Below are positions 6,244 through 12,455 of a stretch of 15,247 nucleotides of DNA, piece after piece. A program made the position numbers and the translations under genes. The first letter of the stretch is position 1. Each line of letters opens with the position of its first letter. Source of the stretch: Puniceicoccales bacterium. GTDB lineage: Bacteria; Verrucomicrobiota; Verrucomicrobiia; Opitutales; UBA953. The notes beneath the pieces were generated by a model. The model searched no databases. It was not told the origin of the DNA and saw nothing but the letters and a program-made list of their open reading frames with translations. The DNA lies in assembly GCA_031289285.1 (NCBI GenBank), contig JAITPT010000245.1, forward strand, positions 1 to 15,247, read 5' to 3'.

Positions 6244-7263
6244 ATGAAAAATCCCTGTTTGTCTTTTTCCGCAAAACTTCGCCGCGCCGCGACAACCGCT
6301 GTTGCCGTCTCCGCGACCATGCTCCTCGCTGCTGCGTCCGCCGCCGCTGGCGATCTGAGCGCGACCGTCAAAAAAGCCTCTGCTCCTACCATTGGCCAAT
6401 CGGACAATGTTGGCTACTGGCTTGTCGCCGAAGACGGCAAACCCGTCCTCCAATACAACTACGCCACGGTGACGCTCCCCGAAGGCTTTTTTAAGACACT
6501 GAAAAAAGGCGACCGCCGCTACGCTTTTCCGCGTAGTAACTACATCCACCCGCTCTACGGACTCGACGGCGCGGAAATCACCGCCGATTGGAACCGCGAC
6601 CACCCGCACCACCGCGGCATTTACTGGGCATGGCCGGAGGTTGCCTACAAGGGCAAATTGCACGACCTCCACGCAGGTCAAAACGTTTTCGCGCATCCGA
6701 CCGGAAAAATCGAAACCACCCGCAACGCCGACGGTTCACTGACCCTCGTCGCCGAAAACCTCTGGTTCTGGGAAAACAAGGAGGCTATTGCCACCGAGCA
6801 GACAAAAATCACCGTTTTCCCGCGCACCGCCAACGAGCGAAAAATCAACTTGGAGTTTCATTTTACTGCGCTCAAAGACGGAGTCACTATCGCCCGCCGC
6901 CAGACCAAACACTACGGCGGGTTGAACGTTCGCATGGCAAAATTGCCGGGCTGGAAAGAGTTTTCCTTCCGCGACAAAAAATCTCCTGCCCAAAATCCGG
7001 CGTGGACAGGCGCGACTTGGAAAAACGCTACCGGCGGGCACTCCGAATTGCTCGCGTTCGAGAAGCGCGACAACCCCTGTTACCCGGGCGAGTTCATCAC
7101 CTACCCAAATCTCAACTGGTTTCAGCCGACATTTCCGACAGGCGGCACACGTTTCCCGCTGAAAACGACAGAGCCGCTTGTGTTGCGTTTCCAACTCCTA
7201 ATTCACGAAACCGCCCTCGCCGACGCCGACCGCGCCGGAGCATGGAAAGCGTTTCAAAACTAA
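6244..7263 (+). CDS. Exported DUF6807 family protein (Pfam name PmoA-like)
   Basis: The 339-residue product starts at ATG 6244 with a Sec-type signal peptide: basic n-region (KLRR), hydrophobic stretch (about 16-35, AVAVSATMLLAAASAAAG) and small residues fit for cleavage near 36. The mature part carries DHPHHRGIYWAW (119-130), the hallmark His-rich motif of the DUF6807/PF14100 family, followed by a beta-rich C-terminal part ending in an FQLLIHE segment. Despite the Pfam label PmoA, this is not a subunit of particulate methane monooxygenase. The biochemical role is unknown; in Verrucomicrobiota and Planctomycetes these proteins often accompany sugar-related oxidoreductases and glycoside catabolism. 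The next gene, 93 bases downstream, is such an oxidoreductase, so the pair probably forms one envelope-exported unit. The upstream frame extension is repeat sequence and was excluded. Confidence 0.85.
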   Translation: MKNPCLSFSAKLRRAATTAVAVSATMLLAAASAAAGDLSATVKKASAPTIGQSDNVGYWLVAEDGKPVLQYNYATVTLPEGFFKTLKKGDRRYAFPRSNYIHPLYGLDGAEITADWNRDHPHHRGIYWAWPEVAYKGKLHDLHAGQNVFAHPTGKIETTRNADGSLTLVAENLWFWENKEAIATEQTKITVFPRTANERKINLEFHFTALKDGVTIARRQTKHYGGLNVRMAKLPGWKEFSFRDKKSPAQNPAWTGATWKNATGGHSELLAFEKRDNPCYPGEFITYPNLNWFQPTFPTGGTRFPLKTTEPLVLRFQLLIHETALADADRAGAWKAFQN

Positions 7264-7265
7264 AA

Positions 7266-7325
7266 ACCAAACGACAAACCAAACGACAAACCAAACGACA
7301 AACTAAACGAAAAACCAAACGAAAA
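7266..7325 (+). repeat. 12-bp tandem repeat, five copies, between the DUF6807 and oxidoreductase genes
   Basis: Five consecutive 12-base units of the form ACCAAACGACAA begin two bases after the DUF6807 stop codon. The first three are identical; the fourth and fifth vary (ACTAAACGAAAA, ACCAAACGAAAA). The array fills most of the 93-base spacer and is nearly free of secondary structure and of G, so it may act as an unstructured spacer. No ribosome-binding site is visible before the next start. Confidence 0.9.
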
Positions 7326-7356
7326 AAACAACTTGCCCGCGCACATCCCATTGCTT

Positions 7357-8775
7357 ATGAACACCAACCACGCACTCCCAGACGCCAACACCCGCGTCGC
7401 TACCCGCGCCAACTCCGCCGCCAACACGCCGCTCCGCAGCGTTTTCTCCCGCCGCAGCTTTTTCAAAACGCTTGCCGCAGCTGGCGCGGGTGCTGTTTTT
7501 GCGCCAAGCATCCTCTCGGCGCGAAACCCCAACTCAAAACTCCAAATCGCGGTTATCGGCGTCGGCGGGCGCGGCGGCGAAAACATCCGCGAGCTTGTTG
7601 CCGAGACAAAAGGCTCCGAAAAATTCTTCGCTTTTTGCGATGTGAACGCCAATACGCTCCGCGCTCAGGCCAAACGTTACAAAGTGGAGCACCTCTTCGC
7701 CGACTACCGCGAACTCTTAGAGAAACAAGCTGGGGCACTTGACGCCGTTCTCGTCGCCACGCTCGACCACACGCACGGCATCATCGCATGTGAAGCGATG
7801 AAACGCGGCCTGCATTGCTATTGCGAAAAACCCCTCGCACGCAGCGTTTGGGAAAACCGCCAGTTGGCACTTTACGCCCGCCAAAACAAAAAACTTTGCA
7901 CACAGACTGGCACCCAAGTCCGTTCGTGGGGCAGTGCCCACTACTATCGCGGCATCGAAATGCTTCGCAGCGGTGCCATCGGCGCACCGGACGACATCGA
8001 GGAAGTGCATGTTTGGTGTCGGGGCAGCTACGTCCCCCGCAAAGACCCCGACGGCTCCGCGCCTGTCCCAGCTGGTCTCAACTACGACCTCTGGCTCGGC
8101 CCGACCCCCTTCCGCCCCTTTCATCCCCTCTGGCTCTCTTACAGCAAATACGGCTTCTGGCATTCCGGTTGCGGCTGGATAACTGGCATGGGACCGCACA
8201 CCATTGACCTCGCATGGACAGCACTCAACCTCGCCCCGCCGACCCAAATTGAAGTGGACGGCCCGCCCCCGCACCCCCTTTACAACCGCGACAACCAGCA
8301 CGTCGTTTTCACGCATCCGCGTCCCAATGGCAAAACGCTCAAGCTGCACTGGTATGACGGCAATCGTCGCCCGCAAGGCATTGCCCCAGAACGGATAGAC
8401 GCACGGGCGGATGCGGGTGTTCTCTTTGTCGGCAAAGACGGCAACCTGCAAATCCACTACGGTTACAACAAATTGCTTCCTGCGAAAAAGTTTGCCGGAC
8501 AAGCTGTTGCGCCGCGTCTCTACGCGCCGAGTGTTGGGCACCACAAACAATGGCTTGACGCCATCAAAGCGGGCAAACCCTCTCAATGCGAATGTGGTTT
8601 TGAGTATGCCGCGCCCTACACGGAAGCGATAACACTTGCCGCGCAAATGCATGCCACCGGAACAAAACGTCTCGCATGGGACGCCGCCGCCTTGAAAACG
8701 GATTCCCCCCTTGTCAACGCCCGCCTCAAACCCGAATTCCGCGACAACTGGAAGTTTCCCGAAATCGCAGGCTAA
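7357..8775 (+). CDS. Gfo/Idh/MocA family oxidoreductase with twin-arginine signal
   Basis: From the ATG at 7357 the product has 472 residues; a TTG at 7333 would add eight without benefit. Residues 31-37 (SRRSFFK) followed by a mild hydrophobic stretch form a twin-arginine signal, so the enzyme is probably exported folded with its cofactor to the periplasm. A Rossmann NAD(P)-binding motif, IAVIGVGGRGGENI (64-77), and the family's CEKPLAR motif (Lys158) follow. The C-terminal half is the usual mixed alpha/beta substrate domain, with WLGPTPFRPFHP, GMGPHTIDLAW and DNWKFPE. Members oxidise or epimerise sugars, inositols or related polyols; the substrate cannot be read from sequence. The pairing with the DUF6807 gene is a recurrent verrucomicrobial arrangement and suggests carbohydrate processing. 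Confidence 0.92.
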   Translation: MNTNHALPDANTRVATRANSAANTPLRSVFSRRSFFKTLAAAGAGAVFAPSILSARNPNSKLQIAVIGVGGRGGENIRELVAETKGSEKFFAFCDVNANTLRAQAKRYKVEHLFADYRELLEKQAGALDAVLVATLDHTHGIIACEAMKRGLHCYCEKPLARSVWENRQLALYARQNKKLCTQTGTQVRSWGSAHYYRGIEMLRSGAIGAPDDIEEVHVWCRGSYVPRKDPDGSAPVPAGLNYDLWLGPTPFRPFHPLWLSYSKYGFWHSGCGWITGMGPHTIDLAWTALNLAPPTQIEVDGPPPHPLYNRDNQHVVFTHPRPNGKTLKLHWYDGNRRPQGIAPERIDARADAGVLFVGKDGNLQIHYGYNKLLPAKKFAGQAVAPRLYAPSVGHHKQWLDAIKAGKPSQCECGFEYAAPYTEAITLAAQMHATGTKRLAWDAAALKTDSPLVNARLKPEFRDNWKFPEIAG

Positions 8776-9161
8776 CTCCCCCGCCGCCTGTCCCGCCTTG
8801 TGGTCTTCGTCGGCTTGCTTGCCGCCGTCGCCTCTGACGCTGACGGCGCTTCGTGCGTCGAGGAGACGACGGTGTTCCCAGCCATGTCAAACGAAAAAAA
8901 TGGCTGCCATTTAATGAATTTTTCGAGAAACATAACGATAATGGTGGGAGAAAAAGTGCCGATGTAGGATGTAGCGGGTGACGTGTGCAACAACGGGTCG
9001 TGCGGCGCGGATGCGATGTCAAACGAAAAAAATGGCTGCCATTTATTTAATTCGACGAGGAGAGGGCAGGGGAGATTTTTGAATTTTCGTTCTTGTGTAG
9101 GAAATCGCTTAGGCTCAGAGTGACCTCCTTTACACCGCCTTTCTCAATCTTTTCTTACACC
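8776..9161. other. Intergenic gap between oxidoreductase and thioredoxin-like genes
   Basis: The 386-base gap has no convincing gene. A weak stem (GCCGTC 8824-8829 / GACGGC 8842-8847) follows the oxidoreductase stop but has no T-tract, so I do not call it a terminator. The main structure is a 30-bp direct repeat, listed separately. The 3' part is more AT-rich, and no clear promoter hexamer pair was found for the next gene. Confidence 0.55.
8884..9045. repeat. Perfect 30-bp direct repeat carrying a 15-bp dyad (8884-8913 and 9016-9045)
   Basis: Two identical 30-base segments lie 132 bases apart. Each contains AAATGGC-T-GCCATTT (8898-8912 and 9030-9044), a perfect dyad. Read on the minus strand, each gives AAATGG-CAG-CCATTTTTTT, a short stem followed by T's that resembles a weak intrinsic terminator, and then TTGACA. 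Operator pair, terminator-like element or remnants of a mobile repeat are all possible. The 102 bases between show no gene. Confidence 0.85.
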
Positions 9162-12029
9162 ATGAAATACCGCTCCAGCCGGATGCTCCGGCAAATACTC
9201 CAACGCGCCGCTACCGCGTTCGCGCTCGTCTTCGCGCTTGTCGCGCTCGCGCTTCCCAACACGGCACACGCCACCGAAACGCCGACGCTCGCGCCGCCCG
9301 CGCCGCCGAAAATCGGTGACACCGCGCCGGACTTCGCGTTCGTGGACATCGCCACGGGCAAGCCGACGCGCTTCTCGGCATTTCGCGACCGCCCAGAGTT
9401 TCGCGGCAAGCCCGTCGTGCTCGACTTCTGGGCGACGTGGTGCGGGCCGTGCGCCGGAGAAATCCCAACGCTCGACACGCTTCATAAAGAAAGCGGCGAC
9501 AAAAAAGTTGTCGTTCTCAGCATCACGCTCGACACAAATTTGAAACGCGCCAAGGCATACATCGCCGAAAGCAAAATGACTTGGCACCAAGGGCAGGCAC
9601 CCCAAGGCAACAAAAGTGCCGTCGCAAAAATCTACGCCAGCAAAGGCATCCCCGCCGTCTGGCTTATCGGTGCCGACGGCAAAATCGCGGCGCACAGTCT
9701 TAGCAGCGACGAAATCAAAACCGCCCTGCGCCTGCACTTGGAGAAAAAGTTGGAAGTCTCCGAGCCGAATGCATGGGTAAAAGTCAGCGGGCGTGTCGAG
9801 AACGAGGACGGCGAACCTATCGCTGGTGCCAAAGTCTCCCTTTCCGTCGTAAGAAAAAGCAACATCGCCAAAGGCATTCTCCCAGACAGAAACAACATGG
9901 ATGAAGTCTATATCACGGATAAAAACGGCGTTTGGACCTGTGAGCGGATTTTTACCAACGCCGACGATGCTGCGATTCATGTTTCCCATCCAGACTATTT
10001 GGGTTACCCAATTACAGATGGACGTTTTTACGTGAGCATAAGATCCGTGAACTCCAGAAGCAGCAATCCCATGTCCGATTTCTACAAAGGCAAAACAATC
10101 ATCACACTCAAACGCGGAAGCCGCCTCACGGGAGTTGTGAAAGATGATAAAGGCAAGCCCGTCGCTGGTGCCGAAATTTTCTTTCAGGAAGATAACTTCG
10201 GCCTCGTTTCAGGCCTTGACCAGTCGGCTGTCACCAAAACAAACAAACGGGGAGAGTTTTCTACCACGGTAAGCAAGGATTGGTATTACACGGGAATAAT
10301 CGTCGCTGCCAGAGCCAAAGGCTATGCGCCGGACACAAAAAAAATCTCCGCGCAGCAGAAAATATCCGGCATCGCGCTAATTTTGAAACCACCCCAAACC
10401 ATAAGAGGAATTGTCGTAAATGAAAAAGGCGAACCTCTGCCAAACACATGGTTCGCTGTAGAGAGTTGGAAAAAAGTGCGCGGCGTCGTGGGGTCGTCGG
10501 GAAAAACTTATACCGACAAAGAAGGCCGCTTTGAGTTAAAAGATGCACCAGAGGACGAAGTGTTATTCGCGTTCAATCAAAAAGGTTATGCTGACCTCCG
10601 TGATTTTCCGCTCAAGGCCGGAGCGGAAAATAAAGTCGTCTTAATTTCAGCGACAAGAGTGCATGGAAAAGTTGTTGACGCCGGCACTGGCGAATTGATT
10701 AAAGATTACACCATAACAACGGGCTATCACGAGAACAGATGGCAGAGGACAACAAAAATTCACTGGACAGAGAGCACCGTCGTCTATTCCGGATATAGTG
10801 CCGCAGAAATAAACAAGGACGGGAGTTTTCAGAATGAATTAACTTGGCCGCATGACGCCTATTTCTACCGCGCCTCCGCAAAAGGATATTATCCCGCAGT
10901 TTCCGCGCCAATCAAGATGGACGGCAAGAAACATGAAATCGTTATCAAACTCCGTAAAGGCAAGGAACTTGCGTTGAAAATCGTTGATGCAAACGGAAAT
11001 CCTGCTGTCAATGCGGAAGTGATTTTTCAAACCAAAAACACAGAAGAAGAAAATGAGTTTTATCAATTTGATACTTTGCGTTTCAAAAATGGAAAATTCG
11101 CTGATGCGAGAGGAATGTCTGTTACAGATGAAGAAGCAAAACTCGCAACCGACGCCTCTGGTGTTATCACAATCCAACCCCAAAAGAAAGAATATCGGCT
11201 TGTGATTTCGCATGACTCAGGTCGAGCGATTGTTCACAGCAAAGAATTGAGCGCGGAGAAGCCTGTTATTTTGTCCCCGTGGGAACGCATCAAGGGAAAA
11301 TCGCTTACAGGGACAAAACCAAACGCGGGTGCCGAGATTACTTACAGTGTCATTGAGCGTTACTCGAATATTGAAGGAGATCTTTCGGCGTCCGCTGGTG
11401 TGCATTGGGATGCAACAGCCATTGCGGACAAGGATGGAAACTTTGAGATAAAACATGCTCTTCCTAAGCTGGCGTATCTCAAATATGAAGCGCAGAAAGA
11501 GATAATTCGTGTAGTTCGAGGAGAAGTGCTAAACGTCCAGCTTGGCGGCAAAGGCCGTATTGTAGAAGGGAAAATCATTCTCCCCGCCGCTCTCAAAGGC
11601 GGGGTGAGTTGGCGCGACGGCACAATGTTTTTGAGATGCGCTGAGGGCAAGGCGATGGCGGGTGTGAGAGGAAATATAGAGTTGGTAGGCGCGTCGGAAG
11701 AACCGGCACCAGTGCCCAAGGCCGCGTCGGGATTTTGGAGAAAGGTAACGGCATTGGCGGACAAAAGCTACACAGAAGCGGAAAGGGAGAAGATTGATTT
11801 GAATGCTTATGAAAGAAACAAGAAGAAAAACAAAAAAATGCAACGCCAGTATTTTGAAATCAATCCCGACTTCACTTTTCGTATTGGGAATGTTTTGCCC
11901 GGAGAATACACGCTTCGCATTCGTAGCTTGGACCTGTCTGTGCAGCAGACATTCACAATTCCCCCTGACCCCGACGGCGCATTGTTGGACGTGCCGCTCG
12001 TTTTACCGCCCGTGAAGTTGATGCCATAG
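9162..12029 (+). CDS. Exported thioredoxin-like (TlpA/AhpC-TSA) protein with carboxypeptidase-regulatory-like repeats
   Basis: From ATG 9162 the product has 955 residues; the start at 9093 would add 23 residues ahead of an otherwise normal signal peptide. The signal has a basic n-region, hydrophobic core (18-31) and AHA cleavage site (35-37). Residues about 50-190 are a TlpA/ResA-type thioredoxin domain with FWATWCGPC (Cys94, Cys97) and the cis-Pro loop KGIPAVWLIG (Pro164). About 200 to 930 are beta-rich modules of the CarboxypepD_reg/Ig-like type, each opening with a pattern like GxVxDxxGxPxAGA. Examples are at 206 (VSGRVENEDGEPIAGA), 321 (LTGVVKDDKGKPVAGA), 413 (IRGIVVNEKGEPLP), 500 (VHGKVVDAGTG) and 604 (LKIVDANGNPAVNA), with weaker ones near 710 and 797. 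It is probably a periplasmic or envelope-associated disulfide reductase with binding modules. Its partner is unknown. The middle of the gene is far richer in AT than the thioredoxin part. Confidence 0.88.
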   Translation: MKYRSSRMLRQILQRAATAFALVFALVALALPNTAHATETPTLAPPAPPKIGDTAPDFAFVDIATGKPTRFSAFRDRPEFRGKPVVLDFWATWCGPCAGEIPTLDTLHKESGDKKVVVLSITLDTNLKRAKAYIAESKMTWHQGQAPQGNKSAVAKIYASKGIPAVWLIGADGKIAAHSLSSDEIKTALRLHLEKKLEVSEPNAWVKVSGRVENEDGEPIAGAKVSLSVVRKSNIAKGILPDRNNMDEVYITDKNGVWTCERIFTNADDAAIHVSHPDYLGYPITDGRFYVSIRSVNSRSSNPMSDFYKGKTIITLKRGSRLTGVVKDDKGKPVAGAEIFFQEDNFGLVSGLDQSAVTKTNKRGEFSTTVSKDWYYTGIIVAARAKGYAPDTKKISAQQKISGIALILKPPQTIRGIVVNEKGEPLPNTWFAVESWKKVRGVVGSSGKTYTDKEGRFELKDAPEDEVLFAFNQKGYADLRDFPLKAGAENKVVLISATRVHGKVVDAGTGELIKDYTITTGYHENRWQRTTKIHWTESTVVYSGYSAAEINKDGSFQNELTWPHDAYFYRASAKGYYPAVSAPIKMDGKKHEIVIKLRKGKELALKIVDANGNPAVNAEVIFQTKNTEEENEFYQFDTLRFKNGKFADARGMSVTDEEAKLATDASGVITIQPQKKEYRLVISHDSGRAIVHSKELSAEKPVILSPWERIKGKSLTGTKPNAGAEITYSVIERYSNIEGDLSASAGVHWDATAIADKDGNFEIKHALPKLAYLKYEAQKEIIRVVRGEVLNVQLGGKGRIVEGKIILPAALKGGVSWRDGTMFLRCAEGKAMAGVRGNIELVGASEEPAPVPKAASGFWRKVTALADKSYTEAEREKIDLNAYERNKKKNKKMQRQYFEINPDFTFRIGNVLPGEYTLRIRSLDLSVQQTFTIPPDPDGALLDVPLVLPPVKLMP

Positions 12030-12052
12030 AGTCTAAGGGCCGGCAGGGCAGT

Positions 12053-12310
12053 TAATCCTAAAAACGGCAGTTGAGTCGGGTCGTCTTGCGGAAGCTGTTA
12101 TCCTAAAAACGGCCACAGTTGTCCCATAGCGACGAGAGTATTTGGGATGGTGTCTGGTGTCTGCATCTAAACCCCAACGGGGTTTCCCAACAAAGCCTAG
12201 GGTTGGCGCGAAAGCGCCTACCCTGGGTAATGCCCCCACACACACCACAACCCCAAAGGGGTTGCCCAACGGCCTTGCACTGGGCTGATGTCCATAATCC
12301 TAAGAACAGC
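12053..12310. repeat. Direct repeats of ATCCTAAAAACGGC
   Basis: Copies lie at 12055-12068 and 12100-12113 (identical 14-mers) with a degenerate third copy at 12297-12310 (ATCCTAAGAACAGC). Each is followed within a few bases by AGTTG or AGTCGG. The third copy lies on the far side of the hairpin element, so the words bracket it. They look like part of a dispersed intergenic repeat of this genome, not a promoter. Confidence 0.7.
12169..12269. repeat. Three-hairpin palindromic element, with a GAAA tetraloop stem at the centre
   Basis: Hairpin 1 (12169-12185) is AAACCCC-AAC-GGGGTTT. Hairpin 2 (12196-12227) has an outer stem CCTAGGGT/ACCCTGGG, a T-T mismatch, an inner stem GGCGC/GCGCC and a GAAA loop. 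Hairpin 3 (12249-12263) is AACCCC-AAA-GGGGTT. Hairpins 1 and 3 are each followed by a CCCAAC word (12186-12191, 12264-12269), so they flank hairpin 2 as direct repeats. A T-tract is missing, so a classical intrinsic terminator is unlikely. The layout resembles dispersed palindromic repeats that I associate with planctomycete and verrucomicrobial genomes. Confidence 0.85.
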
Positions 12311-12389
12311 AAAAGTCGGCGAGATGCCAGCGTTCCCAGTTGTGCAATCCTGTTGGGGTTGAGCACTCAATAAGGCTTGCTGTCGGCGG

Positions 12390-12395
12390 TTGACA
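12390..12395 (+). promoter_or_regulatory. Possible -35 box (TTGACA) upstream of mrdA
   Basis: A perfect TTGACA lies 60 bases before the PBP2 start. At 17-base spacing the -10 would be ACTTTT (12413-12418), a weak match. It is suggestive only because the element upstream separates this gene from the previous one. Confidence 0.2.
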
Positions 12396-12455
12396 TTTCG
12401 CCCCGCGCACACACTTTTCCCGCCTCTTTTGCCAACTACTGGATGACCGACCACC

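Larger units (their letters stand above)
12030..12455. other. Gap of 426 bases before mrdA, occupied by a structured repeat element
   Basis: No gene is convincing here; a plus-strand frame (12119-12373) exists but translates hairpin repeats. Three copies of an ATCCTAAAAACGGC word and three hairpins fill about 12053-12310. Bases 12311-12455 hold a possible TTGACA and the leader of the next gene. Confidence 0.6.

Noticed and set aside
6244..7263. Particulate methane monooxygenase subunit
   Set aside because: The Pfam name for this family suggests it, but the protein is soluble, signal-bearing, with a DHPHHRG motif and no transmembrane helices beyond the signal.
7266..7325. CRISPR-like or iteron array at an origin
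   Set aside because: Units are 12 bases with no spacers, no dnaA or replication gene is near, and no DnaA-box pattern was seen.
8884..9045. Two-repeat CRISPR array
   Set aside because: Only two repeats, a 102-base spacing far above normal spacers, and no cas genes.
12119..12373. Small plus-strand open frame of 84 codons
   Set aside because: It translates the hairpin element (NPNGV, PQPQRG) and is best explained by the palindromic repeats.
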